Shown piece after piece: positions 33,498-44,515 of a DNA stretch of 64,000 nucleotides. The DNA is from Morchella semilibera (taxonomy: Eukaryota; Ascomycota; Pezizomycetes; Pezizales; Morchellaceae). The DNA lies in the NCBI GenBank assembly GCA_009192285.1, contig CM018603.1, positions 4,624,062 through 4,688,061 on the forward strand. The letters are read 5' to 3'. The notes under the pieces are model-generated. The model worked only from the letters and a program-made list of their open reading frames with translations. It ran no database searches and was not told where the DNA came from. Position numbers and translations under genes: made by a program. Position 1 is the stretch's first letter; every line of letters starts with the position of its first letter.

Positions 33498-34810
33498 CGT
33501 TGATTCTGTTGCAGTTGATGGCAATGATCTGATATAGCGAAGCGAGGCCCTGTTAAAAAAAAAAAAACCGCTATGGGGTTCGGCAGGTTGTATTGAATGT
33601 GGCAATGCCGAGAATGGTAGCAAATTCTGATGATGATACAATATAAGTGGGATAAGGACGAAGTTGTGTCTACGGTACGATTGTTATATTTTAAAATTTT
33701 TATAATATGAGGTTAAATGTTTGATACACGTGTATTCTTCGGTACTGTTGTTCGTACAATGTACTCTACAGACAGTACATTGGAGCTTACAATTGTAAGC
33801 TTAGACCCTGTACTCTAATCCCTGTCTATATGTGTACATCCCTTACGCGAAACTTTAAATTTTGACAGCCCTTATTTTGAGCCTCGTTACCCCTGTCAAT
33901 CCCTTTAAGCGAGTTCAAAGTCTTTTATTTTCTTTTCTCATTTTTTAATTATAAAACCACTGTACCGCGGTTTAATAAAACATGAATCATGCCATTACAT
34001 TATTCTATTTCAATCCACCATTCAACCCTTCCCCACATGCAGGCCTCACCATGCCATATAAATTCCCTGAGCTCAATCACACGGCTGAAAATGACGTTGC
34101 CCTCTTCAATACATGCGGCAATCGGTGCTTTGTCATATTCTCTAATCCATCCGCATTTGAACCTGCCCCTCCTCAATTGGATCCCGTTGAAGATTCCATT
34201 GTTACTGTATTCGGTGTGGGTAACCAGCATGTAATGATGTCCTACGACAGGGTCTCGACCCGGTACCAGATCTCCACCGATGACTGTATTATCAAATGTG
34301 TTTTAATATATGAGATCATAAGATGTCAGTTTTGTATGATAAACTCACAAACAATATCGGCTTGTTGGTTAGGCATTTCGGTTCGTCTTGAATTTATGTC
34401 GGATTGATTGAGGTGATTTTGTTTGATGGTATTTTGTGAATGAGGGGAGATTGTGTATGTGACGGCGCGAGGAGGCCTTATAAACCTCTATATTTGATAC
34501 CACTTGTTTACATTGTGTATATTACACGGTACCAGTACTGCAGGTACATGTATTGTACAGTACAGTATGGTATCCTAAGCCCGTTGGTATATGTGTGCAC
34601 TCAAATATTATATTCAGCCGCATTATCAACCGCGCTAGTGCCAAACTTCAAAACCGATATCGATTGTAGTATCATTTTATTATAAGGTCTTTATATCAAT
34701 ATGAGGCGGAGGGGTTTGTTAGAGGGTATTCCTCGAGTGAATAATCGCGCCAGTATGTATGCCTCCTCAATTAATGTCGCACATGTACTAAACTGGACTT
34801 TATAGGGCGT
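33498..34810. promoter_or_regulatory. Divergent promoter region inside the CACTA element
   Basis: About 1.3 kb between the starts of the two element genes. It includes an open frame at 33982-34407 with some coding character (possible first exon of the transposase or a third small ORF) and an acceptor-like CTTTATAG just before 34804. TATA-like AT-rich stretches occur near 33680-33710 and 33940-33960. A TACATGTA palindrome lies at 34545-34552. Confidence 0.35.
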
Positions 34811-37800
34811 ATGCGATTGGAGGCCGCCAACCATATCACAGCTGATATGAACGATATTCGGATATATGAAGATATGATCGATGAGCGCGTGGCTGCAGTG
34901 GAGGATGATGTTGAGCCGCCAGATATTGGCGATGATTCCCGACAGCCGTTTCGAGATGTTAGCATTAATCTCTTGGGGGTGAACTACAACCATCAGCCTG
35001 ATGATGGAGATGAAAACGACGAACGAGACGATAACACAGACACGCCAGCTGTTTCTACTGGAACAGTTGAACAAAAGGGTGTGACAACTGTCGGTGCAAC
35101 TGATGCTGGTATGGCCATGTCGGACACGGTTCAAGAGCCGATAGTCTCTATGGCGGAAAAGTCGCAGACACCCGCATTTGATATTCAACAAGAGCCACAA
35201 GAGACTGTGGCGGATGGGCCACATCCAACGCATATCGATTCGCCGGTTGATGAGTTCCATCTAGCGCTGATGCTTTTTGCGACCACCGCCGACCTTTCGA
35301 GGAGTCAATACGACGCCCTTATAGAGGTATTGAGCCTGGCTACGATGGATAGCATTCGCACACTTCCCAAGTCTATACGTACTCTACGCGAACGATGCAG
35401 GAAGTCTTTCCCTTTAATGCATATCAAATCACGACAAATCGACATCAACCTGGATTCGACACCTCCTAAAACACAGACCCCTGGTTCGGCGTATTATTTT
35501 GATATAACAGAATATTGTCGTTTGTGGCTGAGCGACCCGGATATAAGCCGCAAATTCCATTATGGATTCGGAGAAATAGTCGATACACCATGTGAAATCT
35601 GGCATGGGGACATTTGGATGGAGAGTGTACGCTCTACTTCAGGGAAATTTGCAATGATAAGCGAAAACAATCAGATGAGAATACTCATGCCGTCTGATTG
35701 TGTGAGATATACAGACTCAGATGGTAGCGAAGCCATCGGAAGGGTCAAATGTATAGCAGTGGACCGTCGGGGTGGTATAGAAGTGTTGAGTGCGATTATA
35801 AACCGTCTAATTCCACGACACAATATAATAGCTACTATCAACTCGATTTTGTTAACCCCAACTAAACCGGCTCATGATAACGAATCAGTTTATCCTTCTT
35901 TCGATTTATACGATGGCTTAGAAGAGCTTGTTTTATTCGAATCGCGTGAGATCGTTCCTGTATCATGTGTTATATCCCGAGTATGGGTATATTTCACAGA
36001 CTATCAGTCTCCGGAATACCTACGCAATAGCCTGCTACCATATCCCCCTACATATTATGTTAAAAATATCGTTTATATTCATTCAGACACAACTGGTGTG
36101 AATATAAGATGGCGGGAGGTGTCTAAAAGACACAGAGTGGTTGCAGAGGACGAGCTTGTCCAATTAGGACGTGCTGCAGTCATTTCCTCGTTCGTACAAC
36201 GTCCCGGTGATGGATCTCAACGGCCAATCCGACGCATATCAATCCCTTTCTCGATCTTTTTAGATGGTTTCGGTTTATACAGGAATGCATATCATTCGTT
36301 GAAAGGGATGTATGTTACACCTGCATGCATGAACGTGGACGATCGAATGAAATTGTCAAACATGTATGTGCTCATGATTGGCCCGTTTGGTACGAGCGAG
36401 GTTAATATGGCTGCGTGTCTAGAGAAAGATAGTCTGGCAGCAGGCGCTGGGGTTGTGATGACGATGGATAATGGCGAGAAGGTTATGATTACAGCCTTCC
36501 CAATAATGTTCACCGGAGATATGCCACAACAGAATCAAAATTCGGGCAACAAAACACATAATGCAGAATTCGGATGTAGGTTTTGTTTCGTTGGGAACAA
36601 ACAGAGAGGCGAATTGAATCTCGACGCAGTATCGACAGGGAGATATAAAGCGCCAATTAAATGTCTATACACTCAATCGACAAGTCTCAACAGTAAAAAG
36701 TCATGTGCGGACGCCCTCCAGAGGTACGGACTTACCCCAGAAGGTCCATACTTTCGGAAATGTTACCCCATGATGGATACCCACCGGGCTACCCCCAACG
36801 ACCCCTTCCATGCAGAACTGAGACTATGCAAATATTATTCCGAGGCTTTAATAGATGGGCTCCTATCTCCGGCTGGGATATCCGCATACAGAGAAGCGTG
36901 GAATAAAATCAACGTCCCTTTCAGATGGGGGCAACCACAAAATCCAGTTAATCACAAAGGCTCCATGGTTTTTAGCGAACACGGTAAAATGGCGATTATA
37001 AATCCGTTCATACTCATGAAACTCTTTTTGGATCACGACGGACACCAAACAACTACAAAATCATACTTCAAAGCAGGTGCTGAAGAGCGGATAAAGAGAG
37101 CATTTAGCGACGTACAAAAAGACAGACAAAAAGAGCCGAAACACCATATAATGCACACCGCTTTCCTCTTAGCGAAAGTAACACATCTAACCTTGAAGAG
37201 ATGTCTCACCAAAGAAGAGAGGTTCGGATTTGCGATAACATTGATTGAAATGAGAACCATGCTTCGCTGCTTTTTTAATTCTACTATAAGCTCCAAAGGT
37301 GGTTTCCAAAAATACGCAGACGTCCCGAATATCCACTTGGGTATACACTACATGAAAGACATAGAAAACTTTGCCACGACATTCAATGCCACGACGATGT
37401 TAGGGGAGCAGAAACACAAGATATTCAAAATGCACGCCGGTCACACCAACTCTCAAGAGAACGATCTGCAATTGCTCAAAGTCATAAACACACTACAAAC
37501 CGTGAGATTCGTTCTACAAGGGGCATTCACAATATCGTCTCCCAGGCTCACTACACAAATGAGATCAGTCATAAGCAAATGCCCAGTGTTAAAAGAACGT
37601 TTTTTGGGAATGCACGAAACAGTCAATAAACCAGGGGATATTCACCATAGTACGACGTACGTACCCGATATCGACATCAGAGATTCTCTCCTGTTATCAG
37701 CAAACACTGGATGCCAGTTAGCTTTAAAGAATACACAAAACAAACAACTCGATCGGGACCTATTAACACACAAATACGGCATAGAATACAACTCTCCAGT

Positions 37801-38116
37801 GACACTACAAACACACGCGAAGATAAAAATCCATTATTGGAATTATTTCGCTGGAAATCCATCAATTAAAAATAGAGAGTTCGACAGGAATCACAAATTT
37901 CGGGCTGTGACAGGGGATATCATTCGCGTCAAAAGGGATATAAGCGGTGATGGCCATATATACTGTAGGATCGAACGGATATTCACAGTATATATAGGCA
38001 CATTGACAAGAGTTTTCTTTGCGGCTCGGTTCCTAGAAAGAGACAACACACAAGAAGTAGAATACATACCATACGAGGTATATAAAGCTACTAAAGAGAC
38101 AGATGTCATAGGATAA
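34811..38116 (+). CDS. Tnp2-type transposase of the CACTA element
   Basis: Uninterrupted ORF of 1101 residues. Residues 1-150 are acidic and disordered. The catalytic half carries landmarks of the Tnp2/Plavaka-like transposases of fungi: G569-D-M-P-Q-Q573ff followed by C589-R-F-C592, and about 65 residues later D656-T-H-R-x-T-P-x-D-P-F-H667-x-E669, an acidic/His block in the position where relatives have a DTPVE...H motif. Around residues 840-900 lies another conserved block (HLGIHY...GEQKHKIFK...HTN). It likely cuts and rejoins the CACTACA ends. No stop or frameshift is seen, so it may be active. The ATG at 34811 follows an acceptor-like CTTTATAG, so a 5' exon may be missing. I could not assign the DDE residues with certainty. 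Confidence 0.85.
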   Translation: MRLEAANHITADMNDIRIYEDMIDERVAAVEDDVEPPDIGDDSRQPFRDVSINLLGVNYNHQPDDGDENDERDDNTDTPAVSTGTVEQKGVTTVGATDAGMAMSDTVQEPIVSMAEKSQTPAFDIQQEPQETVADGPHPTHIDSPVDEFHLALMLFATTADLSRSQYDALIEVLSLATMDSIRTLPKSIRTLRERCRKSFPLMHIKSRQIDINLDSTPPKTQTPGSAYYFDITEYCRLWLSDPDISRKFHYGFGEIVDTPCEIWHGDIWMESVRSTSGKFAMISENNQMRILMPSDCVRYTDSDGSEAIGRVKCIAVDRRGGIEVLSAIINRLIPRHNIIATINSILLTPTKPAHDNESVYPSFDLYDGLEELVLFESREIVPVSCVISRVWVYFTDYQSPEYLRNSLLPYPPTYYVKNIVYIHSDTTGVNIRWREVSKRHRVVAEDELVQLGRAAVISSFVQRPGDGSQRPIRRISIPFSIFLDGFGLYRNAYHSLKGMYVTPACMNVDDRMKLSNMYVLMIGPFGTSEVNMAACLEKDSLAAGAGVVMTMDNGEKVMITAFPIMFTGDMPQQNQNSGNKTHNAEFGCRFCFVGNKQRGELNLDAVSTGRYKAPIKCLYTQSTSLNSKKSCADALQRYGLTPEGPYFRKCYPMMDTHRATPNDPFHAELRLCKYYSEALIDGLLSPAGISAYREAWNKINVPFRWGQPQNPVNHKGSMVFSEHGKMAIINPFILMKLFLDHDGHQTTTKSYFKAGAEERIKRAFSDVQKDRQKEPKHHIMHTAFLLAKVTHLTLKRCLTKEERFGFAITLIEMRTMLRCFFNSTISSKGGFQKYADVPNIHLGIHYMKDIENFATTFNATTMLGEQKHKIFKMHAGHTNSQENDLQLLKVINTLQTVRFVLQGAFTISSPRLTTQMRSVISKCPVLKERFLGMHETVNKPGDIHHSTTYVPDIDIRDSLLLSANTGCQLALKNTQNKQLDRDLLTHKYGIEYNSPVTLQTHAKIKIHYWNYFAGNPSIKNREFDRNHKFRAVTGDIIRVKRDISGDGHIYCRIERIFTVYIGTLTRVFFAARFLERDNTQEVEYIPYEVYKATKETDVIG

Positions 38117-38305
38117 GGAGGTTGATACCTGTAGTTCTCCACTTTGTACCAAAGAGAGACGATTGCTGGTACTTCAACCCATTCGTACCCCACTTTCTTT
38201 GACAAGACAACGCAACGATACACTACATATACAATACCGTAGTATTATCAATAAAAACCAGTATAAAAAAGATAACATATTATATTTCGTGGAAAAACGC
38301 CGAGA

Positions 38306-38330
38306 AAAATGTTTCGAAACGAAACATTTT
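38306..38330. repeat. Hairpin 1: 11-bp perfect inverted repeat
   Basis: Arms AAAATGTTTCG (38306-38316) and its complement (38320-38330) around a 3-base AAA loop, about 190 bp after the transposase stop. Imperfect pairing extends the stem outward. Confidence 0.85.
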
Positions 38331-38350
38331 CGGCAGCTGCGCGGGGCTCC

Positions 38351-38397
38351 CGTTTTGGTTGGGCTACCTCCCGTTGGGAGGTAGCCCAACCAAAACG
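38351..38397. repeat. Hairpin 2: 22-bp perfect inverted repeat
   Basis: Arms at 38351-38372 and 38376-38397 pair perfectly around a 3-base GTT loop. The stem is GC-rich (core GGGCTACCTCCC), in contrast to its AT-rich surroundings. Its position after the transposase gene fits an RNA 3'-end structure, a cruciform, or a site for a host or element protein; which one cannot be told from sequence. Confidence 0.9.
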
Positions 38398-40552
38398 ACA
38401 CTAAACCTCAGCAAGTTGACAACTACACATACCCTCAAATACGGCAACAATACCACACCAACACCTAACCAATACAACACCACTGCGGGACTGATACTAT
38501 ATCACAACACAACCCCATAACCGACAACTGGCTTATTATAGCCTCTAGCAATATAAAAGAGGCACCATCACACAGGCGAACCCTCACAACTCTCCAGCAC
38601 CACCTCCCACCACAACAACTACAACACAGATACTATAAGAAAACATCCCCTCCACTCAAAACATAGATGTATCTACGAGAACAAAGCTAACCGTTTGAAA
38701 GCGAACACCAAAACCAAACACTACTACATGTATCCACCCAAAGGAACGCAACACGGTAAAACCACAATCATACATGTAGTAACGAGATTCCACATCTAAC
38801 ACCACACACAGATAGAACACATACAGTACATGTAACCACGACATAAAGCCCTCAGACCATACAATGTATACACATACAAGCAAGATAAGCGCCAGAAACC
38901 CCATACTACTACACATTTATTCATAGCTTACTTAATACAACGACAGACGGCACACATACACGTAATAACCATAGCCTAAGATACAGTATCAACTAACAAT
39001 GCGCTTCATACTAATATATTAACACTAACAGGGATATACTAGAGCCTAATACATACAATGACTGGAACCGGAGGAGCTGGAACCAGTGGGAACTGGAACT
39101 GGGAACTGGAACTGGAACTGGGAACTGGAACTGGAACTGGAACTGGAACTGGAACTGGAACTGGAACTGGAACTGGAACTGGAACTGGAACTGGAAACAA
39201 ACACTACGGTACTATACATCTGCAATACATGTATTGTATATGTAACCGTCCTTACATGTATTTACAGACAGAATTCGTATATATGCAGCAAAAATCATAC
39301 CATAGGCTATAATACATATATGTACATATACATAAGCTCGTATCATAAAAAATATAACAATGAAAGTATAGTACCGTACCGCACGCTACCAATGTGATTA
39401 AAAAGAAAAAGAAAAAAGAAAAAAAATAAAGAAACAGGGGAAGAAAAGAGAGAAACGGACATTTTTTTTAAAAGAAACCAAGGAAAGAATTATAAAAAAT
39501 ACCGGAAACCTACAGAACCATGACCGCACAAATAACGGCAACAGAATAGTATTATTACCGAACCAAATCACAAATACCTATGACACGAAATAAAAATGGG
39601 CTGCGGTTTGGCTACGGCATCAACATAATAATCACAACAAAAAATTATTCTATTAGATATCATAGGACTACCAGACTCAAGCGGTATTGCGGGAACTACG
39701 CATGAATATAAACAACATAGGGATACGGAATAAATACAGTACGAGCAAGACTATTAATTCTCCGTGGAGACCATACGAACATGATATAGAAACGGTATGA
39801 TAAACAATACGGATTAACAGCACATTCCGAATCACGACAGCTTAAACACAAGACGACCCGAAATATTTGATCCACCAGAACGCGATACCGATGCACCATT
39901 AATACGACACCACCAACAAAACGTACTTGGTAAAATCACACAAGACACTGGTAATAATACGGAATCAAATGAAACTTTTCTCTAAACAGATTTCAACACT
40001 ACTACTGTTTCACAGAAGTATCGACTACAATACATATTCAAGGAAATAGAGTAAAAATACAGTAGGAATAAGGGATTTAATGAAGTTCCTGCTTTTTAAT
40101 AAGTCAGGCACTACGACCACAGCACGACAGTCGCGCGATTATTACGCACTGGCCATTTAACCGCGACCACACCGTACCAATACAAGAGGCAAAAGAATTA
40201 TTTGTTTGCCACAACCCCACATCGCTACCATATCATCGTATTATGAAAATAAATACATAGTTTAGGCGATACGGTATTAATGTGGTATTGCTGAGGTATT
40301 ACATAAGAGGCGGTACTTACAGCGACACAACAACAACACCCTAGTACACCAGCACCAAAGCAAATACGCATTGCGTGCGATAATCTATAAATGAAGCAGT
40401 CCAACAGTATGTAAAAGAATATGGTAATAGGCGAAGCAAGTATCCAAGCGACAATAATTATTGCAACTAATAAAGCATTCTCAACACTACTGGTTTAACT
40501 TCGCATCTCATAACAATGGAATATTTTAATTAACACCATAGCGCTACCGCCT
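38398..40552. other. Right subterminal region of the CACTA element, no gene
   Basis: About 2.1 kb, AT-rich, without credible coding sequence. It is scattered with AATACGG/GGTATTG-type motifs in both orientations and five of the TACATGTA palindromes found in the element. Comparable motifs fill the left end (30980-31850). Dense subterminal repeats are typical of CACTA elements. Confidence 0.55.
39088..39196. repeat. GGAACT hexanucleotide repeat
   Basis: About 18 units of GGAACT, with a few interrupted copies at the left end, inside the right subterminal part of the transposon. Open frames across it (Thr-Gly or Leu-Glu repeats) are artefacts of the repeat. Confidence 0.95.
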
Positions 40553-40594
40553 TACTACCGGATCAAAAACACCCCATTTTCCGGTATTGTAGTA
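40553..40594 (-). repeat. Right terminal inverted repeat of the CACTA element
   Basis: Complement begins TACTACAATACCGG and pairs with 30933-30974. The outermost base is T where C is expected; that change (CpA to TpA) is the kind made by RIP, though one base proves nothing. Confidence 0.85.
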
Positions 40595-42178
40595 AAATAA
40601 GTTACCTCACATGTAAGGTTGCTCGGCCCTTTTCTAAAGGTAGCACAACTAACCGTTTTATTAGTAACTTGGGTTTCGGCCGGAGCTACATCACATGTAT
40701 GAAGCCCCCCGGATATGTTCAATGCTGCGGGGTATGAAACCTTAGACGGACCATGCGCGATGAATGTAGGGGAGGGGGTGAATGTAGATGCCTCGTGGGG
40801 GGCGGGGGGCGGTGGGTAGATGGGTTGGTCAGGATTGGGGTGGTGGTACGTTGGGCACTGATTTATCCCAATATCTTAGATCCTGCCCGTGTGTAGAACT
40901 AAACTTAGATTCTGTAACGAGTGCTGCTCGCGTGTAGCCTAAACAATCCAAGTAATGATATCAGTATCATAAGATATTATAAAGTTCCTTAAGGGATCTC
41001 TGGGCAACATTGGTGGGGGAGTGTATAAAATAATAATGGGAGGAAACCTTTTTTACTCACCGGCGGAGTTTGGACATACTGGCTCACATTAGATTAAATG
41101 ATAGCGGGTGTATCTTGCGGGAGGGGTCGTCTCCTCTACTAGAACCGAATAGATGTCCTGTCGTGATATCCTATCCCACGGAATTTTCGGCTTGCGGGAA
41201 CCGCCCAAAATGGGCTGATCTAAGTTGATTGTGGCGGCAGGGGGTGTGTAAAGGGATATCTCAGAAGTCACTAAGATATGGCTAATGCTAAGCGATAGTT
41301 CTGTAGCTTTTAAACTTGTAATATTGTAGACCGGATTCCGTTCGCTTGAGAGGATGATGATTCCCCTAAGACGACGGGAATCCTACTAGCTATTTATACA
41401 TGAAGAACCCCCTTTAAACCCGTTAACTCCTCCAATAGCAAATCTCCCGCAATGCCTCCGCTACTGCTCCGACTTTCTACGAGGTGGGGTATCCAGGGGT
41501 CCACTCATAAGGTGTGGTAGTGGTTGCCGAGTTGTAACCGAACCCCGCTTCTGGGCGTACGTCACTCTTCCCTCGTGCCGTCATACTAGGACAATCCCAT
41601 TGTACTACTAGTACCGCACTTCCAGGCAATCCTGTAACAGGGTGGGTGCGGAGGGAGGCCACTGGTTAAGGACAAATCGTGTGTACTAGCCTAGCGTACA
41701 GAGAGTGGGGGGGGGGAGTTGGAGGAGGGAGGGAGAGAGAAAGAAGGCTTGGTGAAAGATTCTAGTGAGGGGATGCGCAAGGGAAGATCAAGCTCAATAT
41801 GGAATGAGCTCCCACCAAGGTATGAAGGGACTTGGAGCGATTCAGAAAAAATCTCATCGATGGAAAAACCAAGACGTTCTTCTCTGGATCATGTCAGATG
41901 CCCGGATCCTGGGGCTTTTTTGAAAATGTCAATTGTTGAGTCCAAAAGAAATGGAGAGTCCAATTCTACTGTGCCAAGCGCCTGCCCTCGCTACTTTCCA
42001 TTCTCCATCAAAGACTGATCCGCGGCACCACCCCCTACAACTCCTACATCCACAGCAAGTATAGTTGTCGAAATTCCAAAACCATTCACACGGTAAGTGC
42101 AGCTGACAGGAATCTAATTTATCCATTTAGCCCACCCCAAAACATCTAACACCACCAGAAATAGGGTACTTCACGGTT
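40595..42178. other. Intergenic, no supported gene
   Basis: Right flank of the transposon and leader of the next RING gene. G-rich tract near 40796-40814. Minus-strand ORFs at 41089-41271 and 41477-41662 are short and without domains; either could be an exon of a gene hit by the transposon, unproven. Confidence 0.4.
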
Positions 42179-44108
42179 ATGCCACCACGCGCCAAACCAC
42201 CTACCTCTACCGGGGAGTCTGGGTCATCCTCAGTAGGAGCTCATTCGGAGGCTGCTGAAACACAACGCCTAATTGGCGCCGCAAGGGGGGATACTCGCGC
42301 TGGGCCTCGGAGCCTGGCCGCGACAGACGGAGACCGTAACGGAAACCAGCGTTCCAGACGCCGTGCAGGTCGTTCCCTAAGCACCAGTCACGCACCCTCT
42401 GCAGCTAATGGACAGATAACCCTTCCTTCTGGAAGGGTCTTTAACCTAAGAAGCTCAACTACTCAGCCGGTTATTCGTAGGCAAAGTGAAGGAGTGCAGT
42501 CTAGAAGGGTCCGGGGTTGCGGGAGCTCCGCTCTCCAGTCAGCAAAACGTGCGTTGTCGTCTCGTTACCCCTCACTTGGAAGTCCGGAAGGTCAAAATAA
42601 ACCTACGACTGAGTTACCCATGGTGAGGGAGGCCTCCCAGGCCCCCCTACCCCTAGAGTGTTTCAGGGAAACTGATCAAGACAGCCCCAGAACGTCGAAT
42701 ATTGTGGGAGAAGGGCCCTTACCCACCCCAAACTCTGATATTGTGGACAGATGCACCCAAGAAACCCAACAAGGATCAGCATCCGAGGAAATAATTCACT
42801 CCAACTCTCCTCCTTTACTTTCAGTTATTATCGCAAAGGGTGATGCTCAGAGTGCGAAAATAAATGAATCCGGCAAGAGTGGTAAACGTTTTGCAAAGAG
42901 TTTGGCAAAGCTGAATCGATTTTACAACTCTGGTATGGACAACGTTGAGGCCTGGGTACCTAACATAGAGGACAAAGAGTACTATAGTTGGAAAAAAGAC
43001 ACCCCCGACCCACCACGTACTATATCCCCCAAACCCCATCTTACGCCCAAATACTAACGCGGATAATAGCGAGATGGGGGCCTGGCGAGTCGCTAGCGAA
43101 CGTTTTAACGCTCCCAGACTCATCTGGTTCGGAGGATGAGGAGGGCCCCGTTAACAGATCGCAGATAATGGGCATAAGGATCGATAATCGATATGAAGCT
43201 GATGCCAGGGAACCCAACCCCCTAGAAGGATCCAGCTCTGGTAGCGATGCAGGCAGTAATGATACTGTCAGGCGTGTTGGACATGATTTTGTGTATCCCA
43301 GGGGGCAGAAGCCGCCTGCTCGTCAAGCGGGAAGTAAGAGCTTACGCAGTGATGATACTACCGATGACGGTTATGCTGCTGTCGTAGCATTCAATAACGC
43401 TATGGTTGCAGCCCAGAGAAGGGCCGTAGGGACTCGACACATGGCTAGCCACTACCAAAAAGAACCTATCCAACACGAAAAGGAAGAGTTAGATTCAGAC
43501 TCAGAAGAGGGTAGCGAAGAGAGTGGGGATGAAAGGTATAGATTCCAGACATTGTCCGTCATCTGCTGATACTGGTTTTTCCACCCGTTGGCAGAAAATA
43601 GCTAACCTCTTGTAGAACACCAACTCCATCCAAGCAGGAGAACGAGGATAGTGATGAAGATGAGTATTGGGAGCAGTCTTCAATGCGCCATAATGATGAC
43701 TGTCAACGCTGCCGAAGCCGCTACGCGAATGTCTGGCTTGGCGGCTGCCGCCATTGGATTTGCGAATCCTGTATCGAGGCTTGCTGGTGGGACCAGGTCG
43801 AGGGGGAACATCACTGGCCCACATTTATTAAATGCCCACAGTGCACCAAAGGGGCTTCCTGGGCTCATAAGAGTGGTGCTCATGGGACGCCACTTGACTA
43901 TTTCGTGGTCAATAGGAGCGCAGACGCTATTAAGCGGTTGAGGAACGAGACCCTGGATCTTGTCAACCCCCAAAGCATGCGCCAATACATTGTGAGGATG
44001 TATGATCCCGAATCCTATCTGGCCTCTCGTGGCTTTGAAATGATACTGACATTGCTATCCAGGAGGTTCTACTTCGGGATTGATGGAGGGAATCCGAATG
44101 TCTCTTAG
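42179..44108 (+). CDS. RING-type zinc-finger protein, long N-terminus (three exons)
   Basis: Exons 42179-43016, 43070-43535 and 43616-44108; introns of 53 bases (GTACTA, branch TACTAAC, AATAG) and 80 bases (GTATAG, branch GCTAAC, TTGTAG), giving 598 residues. The first 460 residues are Ser/Arg/Glu-rich, without a domain and probably disordered. RING at about residues 464-508, spacing C-x2-C-x11-C-x-H-x2-C-x2-C-x20-C-x2-C with the WW...EHHWP loop. The family C-terminal box follows (KRLRNETLDLVNPQSM), then about 30 extra residues not found in the relatives. A ubiquitin E3 ligase role is inferred from the RING; substrate unknown. Largest member of the cluster. Confidence 0.8.
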
Positions 44109-44515
44109 AACGACGTCATGAGGATTCGGCGAAGTTAGGCTTTATCGTGAATCCGAACGTGGTGACCTGCCTTGATTTATCATGAGCACTGGTGCAAGTT
44201 CAGTAACTTACTGTTCATTATGTGCTCAATTACCTTCTTTTATTTCCTGAAAAAGCAGTAAAGCACTGTCGACTAAGTCTAAATAAATACTCCCTACTCT
44301 CTTTAACAATCATATCCCTCCTACCATTTTATTCTTGGAACTAATTGAAGAACGCACTATTTGTACACACATAATTACATGTTCTTCGCGCGTTGAATAA
44401 GCTATATGCTTAGATAGCGGATTGATTCACTTATGCATTGAATAGAATCACATCCATTTTTGCCAGCTGTCCCACTACTATTCCCTCCTAGAGGGGCCTA
44501 TATATTGTTTTCTGT

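Larger units (their letters stand above)
30933..40594. mobile_element. CACTA (En/Spm-like) DNA transposon, about 9.66 kb, apparently autonomous
   Basis: Bounded by inverted repeats beginning CACTACAGTACCGGAAAA on the left and TACTACAATACCGGAAAA (complement) on the right; 34 of 42 positions match and 7 of the 8 differences are transitions. CACTA-starting ends are the hallmark of this superfamily, and the element carries a Tnp2-type transposase. Inside are two divergently transcribed genes (minus 31984-33497, plus 34811-38116), AT-rich subterminal regions full of GTATTG/GTATCGATAC-like motifs and TACATGTA, two hairpins after the transposase gene and a hexanucleotide repeat. CACTA elements usually make 3-bp duplications; here TAG and AAA flank the ends, so the duplication has decayed or the ends are shifted by a base or two. 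Confidence 0.8.

Noticed and set aside
34691-35260. 189-codon minus-strand ORF
   Set aside because: Lies antisense to the well-supported transposase gene; composition is that of a shadow frame.
38656-38916. Hydrophobic minus-strand ORF in the transposon end
   Set aside because: AT-rich low-complexity origin, no ATG context or membrane-protein pattern beyond composition.
39058-39397. Open frames rich in Thr-Gly or Leu-Glu
   Set aside because: Produced by the GGAACT repeat, open in more than one frame.
30933-40594. KDZ or Zisupton transposon as an alternative class
   Set aside because: Those make 8-bp duplications, which are absent; the CACTA ends and the GDMPQ...CRFC and HRxTPxDPFH blocks fit Tnp2-type elements better.
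40553-40594. RIP as the general cause of differences between the transposon ends
   Set aside because: Most differences are transitions, but several are not at CpA/TpG sites and the transposase ORF has no stops.
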